DNA of 64,000 nt. Source: Simiduia agarivorans SA1 = DSM 21679. GTDB taxonomy: Bacteria > Pseudomonadota > Gammaproteobacteria > Pseudomonadales > Cellvibrionaceae. Where the stretch lies: the NCBI RefSeq assembly GCF_000305785.2, contig NC_018868.3, positions 1,350,001-1,414,000 on the forward strand, in the 5' to 3' direction. The position numbers were made by a program, and so were the translations under genes. Shown one piece after another: positions 8,982-17,524 of the stretch; position 1 is the first letter of the stretch, and every line of letters starts with the position of its first letter. Below the pieces are notes generated by a model, which saw nothing but the letters and a program-made list of their open reading frames with translations, made no database searches and had not been told where the DNA came from.

Positions 8982-9252
8982 GGGGGTATAACCGAGTGGC
9001 CAATTCTATGCTATCGGCAATAATTAGCCTACAAACGAAAACCTAAGTAATACCATGGAACAGCTTTAAGTACGGGTGCTAAGGGGCCGGCGAAAAATGC
9101 TTCTCACTTGTCGCCGTCCCTTTTTATTGAGTCCTCGCCAAAAGCTATCAATCTTACCACTCAGAAATCCGGCCTATGCTCAACATCCCTGTTCTGCGGT
9201 AAAATCCGGGCCGCAAGTCAATCATTGCGCAACGTAAAAAGGATGTTTCTAC

Positions 9253-9864
9253 ATGCAGATTGAATACCAAGCAGTAGATGAGCTGGACTTCAGACTAGGG
9301 CTGATTGAATTACTCTCGGCCTACGGCAAAATCGATCAAAAAACAAACAGCCTGATAAATCGGGTGGTGGCCGAAACCAAGCTGCGAGCCATGCAAGACG
9401 CGCTCAAGCTATATGTAGAGGAAGGCCAGCGCATGACCCAATGCGAATTGATGCAAGAGAAGCATTCTTCGGGTCGGATTGGTGGCCATATGGAAACGTC
9501 CGGCTATGATAAACCTGCCGACCATTTCCACGCACATGCCATCGTTAGCGGTGGCCATAAACGCGCGTACGCCGCCCGCGAAATTCTCGCTCAATTCAAT
9601 ATCAGAATCGATGAACCTGCTAACGGACTTTGGCTACCAAATTACAAGAAAAATCTCCATCTAAGCCCGATATTTGATTGTGCACATGGTAATATACACA
9701 ACAAAATCTATTACCTGAATATTACGGCTTGTCTAGAACAAGCAATGAGTCAACAGCACGCGAGAGAAATCCTGCGGCGAGTGGCACAGGGGATAGTCAG
9801 TGGCCGGCTCCCCATTCACCGGCAATTAAGAGCTCGAGAGATCATGGAGTTTGCAAATGGCTGA
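9253..9864 (+). CDS. AHH-type HNH/EndoVII-superfamily nuclease, candidate toxin
   Basis: 203 residues. The C-terminal half follows the AHH nuclease pattern seen at the ends of polymorphic toxins: a histidine cluster (HFHAHAIV, H91/H93/H95, a variant of the usual AHHIVP), then AAREIL, then NGLWLP (124-129), then HGNIHNKIYY (145-154) with two more histidines. The N-terminal 80 residues are helical and contain no delivery domain (no PAAR, RHS, VENN or signal peptide). An in-frame TAA at 9235-9237 shows that the gene does not extend upstream. Two immunity-like genes follow, the first overlapping by 8 nt. It may be a detached toxin module, an effector carried by a separate delivery protein, or a domesticated nuclease. 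The substrate (DNA or RNA) is not known. Confidence 0.7.
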   Translation: MQIEYQAVDELDFRLGLIELLSAYGKIDQKTNSLINRVVAETKLRAMQDALKLYVEEGQRMTQCELMQEKHSSGRIGGHMETSGYDKPADHFHAHAIVSGGHKRAYAAREILAQFNIRIDEPANGLWLPNYKKNLHLSPIFDCAHGNIHNKIYYLNITACLEQAMSQQHAREILRRVAQGIVSGRLPIHRQLRAREIMEFANG

Positions 9865-10399
9865 AACTAAAAAAATCTACTCCATACAAGCCAATTACGA
9901 CGGCTATAAAAGCTTCGTACTCTCTAATGATGAAACCACGCTACGCTGCAAGGGCAAACCGCTGAATTGGTCAGAACCCCAACCGATAGAAACTGATGAA
10001 GAGGATGTTGGCGTACCAGAAGCCGATATCAGCCTGCTCAATATTGGTTCAATTGTCATCAACGAAAACATAAAGAAAGAATACTTCGACGTTTATCAAG
10101 ACTACTGCGAATTCCTGCCGCTAGACAATGATGGCAAACGGTATTTTGCTGTCAACGTTATCAATGTATTAGACTGTCTGGATATGAATAAAAGCAGGTT
10201 CAATAAACATGGCGGCATTATCGACCCTGTATTTGATCTCGCAAAAATCCCTGACAATGCGATTTTCAAAATAAAGGAAGACAATTACACCAACATCTAC
10301 TGCACTGAAGCTGTTGCTAGCAAGATATCCGATGCTCGATTGACTGGCGCCATGATTGAGGCTTTTGATACCAATGATCGGCCATATCAGAATCATTAA
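9857..10399 (+). CDS. Imm11/DUF1629-like immunity candidate 1
   Basis: 180 residues starting inside the end of the nuclease gene (8-nt overlap), the usual arrangement of a toxin and its immunity protein. Recognisable DUF1629 (Imm11) traits are the central YCEFLPL followed by a strand with VNVINVLDCLD, then IFKI, then a late YCTEAVASKI segment before the end. The protein is acidic and has no signal peptide, so it is cytoplasmic. Its likely job is to bind and block the AHH nuclease. The family call rests on motif order only. Confidence 0.65.
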   Translation: MAETKKIYSIQANYDGYKSFVLSNDETTLRCKGKPLNWSEPQPIETDEEDVGVPEADISLLNIGSIVINENIKKEYFDVYQDYCEFLPLDNDGKRYFAVNVINVLDCLDMNKSRFNKHGGIIDPVFDLAKIPDNAIFKIKEDNYTNIYCTEAVASKISDARLTGAMIEAFDTNDRPYQNH

Positions 10400-10484
10400 C
10401 ACTTAGCGCGAAGCCAAGTAATTCCGACTTAACGCATGAGCTTTTTAGTTTTATTTAATAAAGGCAACGCGTGTTAAAACCAAC

Positions 10485-11039
10485 ATGGCAATCTATAAAC
10501 TTCGCTACCGCTTCAAAAGCTACCTCTCTATCAATGTTTCCAATCAGGAAATGCGAGACAAACTGGGCAAACCGCTTTACCCGCGCGGAGAATCGGTAGC
10601 CGATATCTGGAAGCCACTGCAAGCCAGCCTCATCAATACCTTTGACGAAACCAGCCAAAGCAAAAAACCCGACATTGCCGATTGGGAAACCAATATGGTA
10701 CTAAGCCCCAATGCGTATGAGGCTCTATCCACAATGCTTTCGCCTTATGGGGAATTTTTACCGCTGAAGATTGAGGGCGAAACCTGGCACCTATACAACA
10801 CTACCAGCATCTATGATGACATTGACCTGAATGCCAGCTCGCAGCAACTCATGGATGGCATGGTCATGGCTGTTGTTGCGCTACAATTTGATGAAGAAAA
10901 ATTGGGGCCAGCGCCGGTGTTCAGATCCAACTTTGATGGGCGAATGGCAGTTTATTGTAAGGAAGCGTTTAAGCTAGCGGTTCAAGCGCAAGATTCTGAG
11001 GCATTGTTGTTTAGGGAAAATCTTACTTCACCGATGTAA
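10485..11039 (+). CDS. Imm11/DUF1629-like immunity candidate 2
   Basis: 184 residues, 85 nt after the first immunity candidate. It keeps the same order of segments: YGEFLPLKIEGETWHLYN in the middle, VFRS, and YCKEAFKLAV before a C-terminal LLFRENL. It therefore looks like a diverged copy of gene 9857-10399 rather than an unrelated protein. Two immunity paralogues after one toxin often mean that one protects against a relative's variant toxin. Confidence 0.6.
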   Translation: MAIYKLRYRFKSYLSINVSNQEMRDKLGKPLYPRGESVADIWKPLQASLINTFDETSQSKKPDIADWETNMVLSPNAYEALSTMLSPYGEFLPLKIEGETWHLYNTTSIYDDIDLNASSQQLMDGMVMAVVALQFDEEKLGPAPVFRSNFDGRMAVYCKEAFKLAVQAQDSEALLFRENLTSPM

Positions 11040-11291
11040 CTCTCTTGCGACCAGGCGGCGCGCCGACGATCCAGAATAGGGATTACTTCGGCCTTTCTTA
11101 GGTATTATCGAGCCTAGTTATCTACCTAGAATCCGGAATCCTTAATCAAAATACAAGTTGACTCATCTAAGCTACAACAATATTGAAATAAGTACACCGT
11201 CCCCGTAATCCCCGAAATCCGGAATCCACCAATTCCATCTACCATTCGGAGCAAAAATTAGGCGTTTTTCGAAAACACATAGCGCTAATTT

Positions 11292-11856
11292 CTACACCAA
11301 CCTTTCTGGAAATTTCAGATAATTTGATGTATTTAATGATAATCGCAATGAACTATAGCCGGAAATTATTCTGTGACCAACCCATCTAGAATCAACAATC
11401 TGCGCCTGATTAGGGAAATTACAAAGCAACAAACGCCCTTTGAAATTTACCCATTCTTTTGGCTTGAGCAAGAAAGCACCATATGCATGAATAGACCTCC
11501 CAGAGTCATAAAAACTTTAGGGTGGATGAGACCGAAGATGTTAGCATTTTTTCTGCGACTTTTTTAGCTTCCAACAGCTCGCTCGCCGAACAATCAAAAT
11601 CGATCATAGGAATATGGAACGTCTTTCCATCAATATATATCTTGGAATGCACAGCCAACTCTTCGTTGGGCGATAGCCTTGACAACATCTCCATTAGCCA
11701 GTCTTCCGAAATGCTATCCAAAGCAACAGAGAAGACGCTACGTTCATCTAACAGACTCTGAGGCCTGTACACATAGCGACTAAATTCAAGAACAACACCC
11801 CTTGAAGAAGGCAATACTTCCAACAAAAAAGATAGGGGATGCCTTAAGTAATTCAT
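11292..11856 (-). pseudogene. frameshifted AEP (primase-polymerase) superfamily small protein
   Basis: A first segment (11856 to 11506) codes 116 residues and stops within AAG TTT TTA TGA. One base further on, the +1 frame is open to TAG at 11292-11294 and reads FYDSGRSIHAYGAF...IVDSRWVGHRI...GYSSLRLSLN. If one T of the T5 run (about 11510-11514) is removed, a continuous 187-residue protein results. It then carries the three AEP motifs in order: hDhD (MIDFD, D86/D88), SxH (RSIH, S121/H123) and hD (IVD, D155). AEP proteins include primases and gap-filling polymerases. The start overlaps the dGTPase stop by 4 nt, so this is the last gene of the restriction operon. The shift may be a real mutation, an assembly error in the T run or, less likely, programmed. 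Confidence 0.7.
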
Positions 11857-13226
11857 ATTGTTTCTACACTTATTCCATGCAGCAATCGATAAACTTTCAG
11901 TGAAAAGTCATCTGTCATACCACAAACGTAATCAATCACCAAACGAACTCGATGATACCACTCATTTTGACCATCCATTTTAACCGCATACCGATATTGA
12001 TCGACCAAACTGTTTGGCAGCTTTGAAAACATTCGACGACATAAATCTGGCCCTTTAGATTGCTCGACAAGCCGAGAAAACTGACACTCAGAAAGCTCCA
12101 ATAGTACAGAAAATTTCTCGAGAAGCCCGTGAACTATATTATATCCAGCAATTTCAATATCTTCTGCCTCCGGTGAACGATACAAATTTTCCTTGCAGAA
12201 ATCTCCAATTATCTTTAAAACCTTTTCTTCATCACTACCTGCGAGCAGCGACTTTTTTACAACATTCTCTTCATCCAAGATTTTATAAAAGGCTCCAGCC
12301 GCACTACCAACAAGCGAGTTGATCATTGAAGTACGAAATGATACGAAGGGCGAGGTAACACCTCCCTTTAAAGCCGACTCTGCCATTTTTCTATATTCGG
12401 CTATATTTTCATCTGCAAATCGACTCTCAAATTGCTCCAAAACACTACGTTCATCAACAATTTTTTTCTCAATTCCATCTTCTATATCACTTAGACTATA
12501 AGCAATATCATCGGCAGCCTCCATAAGGTAAACAAGCTTATTTCGTTCACCCCATACTAACCCCTCCTCTCTCCAAACACTCTTAATCGCGTCAAGCTCA
12601 GTCTGAAAAACGCCAATCTTAGAATACTGCTGCATGCAATCTGAGGAGGATTTTGGGTATTTTAAAATGGCGCCCAACAAACTATAGGTTAGATTAAATC
12701 CGTAATTGCCAGGCAACCCCTGAAGACTAACACATATCCTTACACCTTGAGGGTTACCATCAAAATTTACGAAATCCAAATAGTGCCCTGAGGCTGCATC
12801 TAACTGACCTCCATTAGTTGCAATGGCATATAATTTCTTGGCATTAGATTTAAACCAATTTTGTATTGCCTTTTCGCCCAAATGCCCAAATGGAGGATTA
12901 CCGATGTCATGCAATAAACAAGCAGTCTCCACAATAGTCTCTATTTCGAGGCACTGTTCTGCGAACTCATTTCTCTGATCGACTAATGCTTTCTCTCGCA
13001 CTTTTTGAACAATATATCTGCCAACATGAGACACCTCCATAGAATGCGTAAGCCGACTTCGCACTGCAGCATTGCTTTCGAGAGAAAACACCTGAGCCTT
13101 TCTCTGCAGCCGTCTTAGCGGGGCAGAAAATAACACCCTTCCTCGGTCACTCTCGATTTCCTGGCGGCTAGAACGGCTTAGCAAGCTTGTAGAGGGCCGC
13201 AGACGCTTCACATTTACCAACTTCAT
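11853..13226 (-). CDS. dgt: deoxyguanosinetriphosphate triphosphohydrolase (dGTPase, HD superfamily)
   Basis: dGTPases split dGTP, and often other dNTPs, to the nucleoside and tripolyphosphate. The 457-residue protein has the HD metal site: H61 in SRLTHSMEV, H106-D107 in CLLHDIGNPPFGH, and a late Asp in LMEAADDIAYS. It matches the Dgt family in length and motif order. dGTPases of this family are known phage defence factors that drain the dNTP pool. Here the gene starts only 9 nt after hsdR on the same strand, so it is almost certainly co-transcribed with the type I restriction genes, and it overlaps the AEP-like gene by 4 nt. GC content is visibly lower than in hsdR and hsdM, which suggests a separate origin. 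Confidence 0.88.
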   Translation of the reverse strand: MKLVNVKRLRPSTSLLSRSSRQEIESDRGRVLFSAPLRRLQRKAQVFSLESNAAVRSRLTHSMEVSHVGRYIVQKVREKALVDQRNEFAEQCLEIETIVETACLLHDIGNPPFGHLGEKAIQNWFKSNAKKLYAIATNGGQLDAASGHYLDFVNFDGNPQGVRICVSLQGLPGNYGFNLTYSLLGAILKYPKSSSDCMQQYSKIGVFQTELDAIKSVWREEGLVWGERNKLVYLMEAADDIAYSLSDIEDGIEKKIVDERSVLEQFESRFADENIAEYRKMAESALKGGVTSPFVSFRTSMINSLVGSAAGAFYKILDEENVVKKSLLAGSDEEKVLKIIGDFCKENLYRSPEAEDIEIAGYNIVHGLLEKFSVLLELSECQFSRLVEQSKGPDLCRRMFSKLPNSLVDQYRYAVKMDGQNEWYHRVRLVIDYVCGMTDDFSLKVYRLLHGISVETI

Positions 13227-13235
13227 AACAACCCC

Positions 13236-16200
13236 TCAATAATGTCCTTTGATATATTCATATGCTTTATTAAAAAGCTCTTTGTCCTTACCCAAGCCAA
13301 ACTGTGCCAAAGTTACCAGTAGTGCCTTCTGGATTTCGCGCGGACCGCTATTGGAGTTTTGCCAGCCTTCAAAGCGGGTGGCTTTAACGATCTTGTCGAT
13401 CTGGTCTACAACATCACCGATTAGCTTCGGCGTGGTTTCTGGGCGAGTTTCCAGGAAGAGTTTGGTTAAGGCCTGCTTGTTGTCTTCTTCGGTAACGACA
13501 TGCTCGCCGGTTTCGCGCTCGGCTTGTACGGTATCTTTTGCTGCATCTAACAGGCCTTTTAACCAGTCGATAGCTTTGATGACACCGGCTTCGTAGTCTT
13601 GGCGTAATTTCTCAAGGCGTTCGCCAAGCTCGACAAACTTCGGATCGGTGTGACCACGCAGGCGGCCCATCAAGTCAATTTCGAGGCGCTTCGCGCGCTG
13701 CTCTTGTTCTTTATCCGTTAGAGTAAAAATGGCGTGCTCATCCATGATCAGCTCGTCGATATCATCGCGGATGCGATTGATGTCGGTATGCTCGTGGATC
13801 ATCTTGATAGTTTCAGGGCCGAGCGCGGCCCACACCAGAGCACCGGTCTGGCCTACCGGGCGTACCGACTCATAAATCTGCGCCAGCCATTTATAATCAT
13901 TTCTGAACGGACTTAAGAATGGATCTGGATTGATAGCTGACCATAGCTTGGATAGCACGCCGAAGCTCGCGGCAAACTCATCGCGCTTTTCATTGGTCGG
14001 CAAGCACTCTTGAGCTGCCATTATCCCTTCGAAGCCTTCTAGCGTGCGGTCCACACTGGGGAAGAAGTCCAGGCATTTTTTCAACTGGGCGGGCAACAAC
14101 TCTTTAAAGGCTTCAATGCCTTCCACCACGCCATCAATCTCTTCCGGGTTGTAGGCCAGCGCGGTGCGCAGGTTTTCAAACACGCCAAGGTAATCAATGA
14201 TGAGGCCCATGTCTTTGCGAACATCGTCCGTTTCGTACAAGCGGTTGGTGCGGCACATAGCCTGCAGCAAGGTATGGTCGCGCAGCGGCTTATCTAAGTA
14301 CATGCAGTAGCAGATCGGGGCGTCAAATCCGGTGAGTAACTTGGCGGTTACGATAATGAGTTGTAACGGGTGTTTTGGGTCTTTGAAGCACTCGATCAGG
14401 TCCTTTTGCACCTGATCTTCGGCATCAATATGCTGCCAGCGCTCAAAATCCGCTTGCTGAATCGGCAATTCCAACTCGTCATGCCACTTGCGCCAATCCT
14501 TGTTGACCTTATCTTTCTTGTCGCCTTCCAGCGCCTTCACGGGTGCCTGGTCCACGTTCATCACCACTTCAACGGCATCAAAGCCGAGCTTTTCACCCAG
14601 TAAGTAGTACATCTGCACGCAGGCATCGCGGTCGTACACCACCACCATGCCCTTCATTTTTTTCGGCTTGACGTGGCTGGTAAAGTGTTCGGCAATATCG
14701 GCGCTGACTGCAGCCATTCGCTTAGGCGCTTTGAGCATCACCGCTAATTTGCCCGCGCGTTTTGATAGTGCTGCCTTTTCCTCTTCGTCCAGGTTGTTTT
14801 CCTGGGCAAGCTGCTCAAACTCCTGGTTGATAGCATCACGGTCTACTCGCAGCTCCGCCAAACGTGGCTCGAACTTTACCGGGTTAGTGGCACCATCGCG
14901 GATTGACTGCTTGTAGCTGTAGCGATTCATGTAGCGACCGGGGTCTTCCTCGGCGCCGAATAGCTTGAAGGTATTGCGGTCGATACCGGAAATCGGTGTA
15001 CCGGTTAAACCATAGAAGTGAGCTTTGGGAAGGGCCCAGCGCATTTTCTCGCCCAAGCCACCTTCCTGTGTGCGGTGGGCTTCGTCCACCAACACAATAA
15101 TGTTGTCGCGGCTGTTAAGGCCATTAGGGTTTTTATCGTCTATCTCGACATCTTTAAACTTAAAGATGGTGGTAATCAAAATGCCACGGCTGTCTTGTTC
15201 TATATGTTCGCCAAGCTTTCTGCAGCTTTGTACTTTAATGAGGTTTTTAACATCCGCACCGCCAAAGGTCTCGTTGATTTGGCTGTCCAGGTCGCGGCGA
15301 TCTACAACTATCAATACGGTGGGGTTTTTCAGGTCATTGTCTGCACGCAGCATTTTGGCGGCGTAGAGCATTAATAACGATTTACCCGAGCCTTGGAAAT
15401 GCCAGATCAGGCCTTTTTTCGGGTAGCCTTTGCGCACACGCTCTACAATTTGCTTGGCCGCTTCAAACTGTGGGTAACGCGGCAGAATTTTAATGCGCTT
15501 GGGTGGCGTGTTCTTACCGGTTTTAACCGTTGAAAACAACGCGAAAGATTCCAGCAGCTGCAATAAGGTTTGCGGGTTTAACAAGCCCTCACAGCTATCC
15601 AAAACCGATGCCAAGCCGGGCAAAATGTCATCGCGCAGGTCGGTATTGTGCCAAGGGCCCCAATCTTTTACCCGGGCGTTAATGGCACCATATGCGAAAG
15701 TTTTTCCTTCACTAGCAAAACACAGCAGGTTTGACACAAAGTAGGGTTCAACGTTCTTCCAGTAGTGCTTTTTGCCACCCATGAAATCGGCGGCGCCGTC
15801 TTGCCAGGTCACACTGGGGCGGGTGGCGGTTTTCACTTCGCCCACCACCAAGGGAATACCGTTCACATAGAGCACAATATCAAAATAGACTTCAGTCGCC
15901 GCGATATAGTGCACCTGTTGAGACACCACAAAGTGGTTGTTGTCGATGTTGTCGAAATCAATCAGGTTAATGGTGATGTGGTCGCCATTCTCACCAAAGG
16001 GTAAGGTCTTTTCGGCCATCAACCATTCATGAAAATTTTCATTGGCTTTCACCAGGCCTGTATGACGCGCTTCCAGCACCACGCCACGCAGCTTGTAAAT
16101 CACTTCATCGGCATAATCCGGCTGCTTAGCAATATCGGGGTTTAACGAACACAACGCGTCTTTCAGCCATTCATCGACGAAGATATCCTGCGCTTGTTTG

Positions 16201-16298
16201 GGCAGGCTCTCACCGTGGCAGTACGTCCACTTCACCCCGCTTAAACCTTTCAAACGGTCGATAATTCCATTTTCTGTGACGGTTTGTTCGTTAAACAT
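13236..16298 (-). CDS. hsdR: type I restriction enzyme, R subunit
   Basis: Motor and nuclease subunit that translocates and cuts unmethylated DNA in complex with HsdM and HsdS. In 1020 residues the order is: a PD-(D/E)xK nuclease (D140, then E154-V-K156 in VVGEVK), a superfamily 2 helicase core with Walker A QGSGKS (302-307), DEAH (405-408) and GLTGTPI, a second RecA lobe with LLTGFDAP, and a helical C-terminus that docks on the methyltransferase. All key residues are present, so the enzyme looks active. It follows hsdS by one base and precedes the dGTPase. Confidence 0.96.
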   Translation of the reverse strand: MFNEQTVTENGIIDRLKGLSGVKWTYCHGESLPKQAQDIFVDEWLKDALCSLNPDIAKQPDYADEVIYKLRGVVLEARHTGLVKANENFHEWLMAEKTLPFGENGDHITINLIDFDNIDNNHFVVSQQVHYIAATEVYFDIVLYVNGIPLVVGEVKTATRPSVTWQDGAADFMGGKKHYWKNVEPYFVSNLLCFASEGKTFAYGAINARVKDWGPWHNTDLRDDILPGLASVLDSCEGLLNPQTLLQLLESFALFSTVKTGKNTPPKRIKILPRYPQFEAAKQIVERVRKGYPKKGLIWHFQGSGKSLLMLYAAKMLRADNDLKNPTVLIVVDRRDLDSQINETFGGADVKNLIKVQSCRKLGEHIEQDSRGILITTIFKFKDVEIDDKNPNGLNSRDNIIVLVDEAHRTQEGGLGEKMRWALPKAHFYGLTGTPISGIDRNTFKLFGAEEDPGRYMNRYSYKQSIRDGATNPVKFEPRLAELRVDRDAINQEFEQLAQENNLDEEEKAALSKRAGKLAVMLKAPKRMAAVSADIAEHFTSHVKPKKMKGMVVVYDRDACVQMYYLLGEKLGFDAVEVVMNVDQAPVKALEGDKKDKVNKDWRKWHDELELPIQQADFERWQHIDAEDQVQKDLIECFKDPKHPLQLIIVTAKLLTGFDAPICYCMYLDKPLRDHTLLQAMCRTNRLYETDDVRKDMGLIIDYLGVFENLRTALAYNPEEIDGVVEGIEAFKELLPAQLKKCLDFFPSVDRTLEGFEGIMAAQECLPTNEKRDEFAASFGVLSKLWSAINPDPFLSPFRNDYKWLAQIYESVRPVGQTGALVWAALGPETIKMIHEHTDINRIRDDIDELIMDEHAIFTLTDKEQEQRAKRLEIDLMGRLRGHTDPKFVELGERLEKLRQDYEAGVIKAIDWLKGLLDAAKDTVQAERETGEHVVTEEDNKQALTKLFLETRPETTPKLIGDVVDQIDKIVKATRFEGWQNSNSGPREIQKALLVTLAQFGLGKDKELFNKAYEYIKGHY

Positions 16299-16299
16299 A

Positions 16300-17460
16300 T
16301 TAAAAAACCAATTTGCTTAGTATTTTTCTTCTCAGCTCAAAAGGGATCTGTAGCTTTTGGTTTAAGACATCCAGCTGATAATCAATTTGACTTAACAACC
16401 GGAAAACTCGATCTTGCTCAAATTCCGATGGGATAAAAAATGAATACGCGCCCAAATCATCCCTATTAATTTTGGGGAACCCACTTCTCATAGATACCCC
16501 TTCAGCATATCTATGAAAGTGTTCTGTTTGCAGTAAGTAAAATAAATAGTCTGTCGCAAGGCCATTACAACCCTTAATTGGATATACATCAGCACTGCAA
16601 ACACCTTCAAATCTTGGGAAACAGACTTTTCTCAAATTTGGGCGAATTTTGCTGTATAGAACGTGTTCAGGGCCAAAAAGGTACTTCCCACTCGAGATAC
16701 AATCTTTTTCAGCACTCTGGAAACCCAATAGCCGCCCTGTGCCTTTCTCAATATTATCAGGGGCTATATGGCTCATCTCCTTATATGGAGATACGGTAGG
16801 ATCAACTTGACCACTCTGAATTTCCATATGGTTTTTTAGCTTTACAAGACGAGCGCCATCGGACTTAAGAGTCTCCGGGGCAAAGAGCTTAGCGATCAAT
16901 ACCCTTTTAAGTTCTTGAACAGAGGAAAAGACTTGTAACGCCTTTGAGTAAACTTCCTCATTTTTATCCAAGATGGACAGGTAATTTTTTTGTTTATGTA
17001 CATCCAAGCACTTAAATGTAAAACAGCCGATATCTTTCCAATTAATATAAGGATTGGTTGAACCTTTAGACACAGATATAGAATGCTGCGTAAATTTTTC
17101 CGAAAGCATTAAATACTTTAGAAGGCCAGGTTCAAAATTTTCGTTCTTCTTCGGTTCAATTACAAATGTAGTGTTTGCGGTAATTCCGTCAAAATTAGCC
17201 TCTGCGACCTTCCTTAAATAAGTACGTCTTGAACCATACAGAATTTGTCCCTTTCTAAATATGCGGTGAAATGCCGGCCCGACATAATCATTCCCAAAAA
17301 TACCCCATCTGGAGATGTTCAAACAGTCAGTGTCCATGTGCCCCCCTTCAACATACCTCTCGAAGGGATTGTCTTCTCGATCAACCGATTCTTTACACTG
17401 TTTAGCAACTTCACTAAACCTAAGCGTAACCGCATTGCCAGTATTTTTATCTGCTAACAT
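16300..17460 (-). CDS. hsdS: type I restriction-modification specificity subunit
   Basis: HsdS sets the two-part DNA target. 386 residues form the usual tandem layout: TRD1 (about 1-150), a helical spacer with VQELKRVLIAKLFAP (about 180-195), TRD2 (about 205-345) and a second helical region ending ELRRKILSKLVF. The two repeats are needed to hold two HsdM. GC content is lower than in hsdM and hsdR, as is common for exchangeable hsdS genes. A 64-nt gap separates it from hsdM2. The recognition sequence cannot be read from the protein. Confidence 0.92.
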   Translation of the reverse strand: MLADKNTGNAVTLRFSEVAKQCKESVDREDNPFERYVEGGHMDTDCLNISRWGIFGNDYVGPAFHRIFRKGQILYGSRRTYLRKVAEANFDGITANTTFVIEPKKNENFEPGLLKYLMLSEKFTQHSISVSKGSTNPYINWKDIGCFTFKCLDVHKQKNYLSILDKNEEVYSKALQVFSSVQELKRVLIAKLFAPETLKSDGARLVKLKNHMEIQSGQVDPTVSPYKEMSHIAPDNIEKGTGRLLGFQSAEKDCISSGKYLFGPEHVLYSKIRPNLRKVCFPRFEGVCSADVYPIKGCNGLATDYLFYLLQTEHFHRYAEGVSMRSGFPKINRDDLGAYSFFIPSEFEQDRVFRLLSQIDYQLDVLNQKLQIPFELRRKILSKLVF

Positions 17461-17524
17461 AGGCCCCTATTCCTTATCGGTTAATTTTAGATAATTCATA
17501 TCAGATAAGGCTGCACATAAATTT

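Noticed and set aside
11131..11227. ATCCGGAATCC repeated at 11131 and 11217, with AGTACACCGTCCCC nearby
   Set aside because: Only two short copies without a fold or a gene; too little to call an element.
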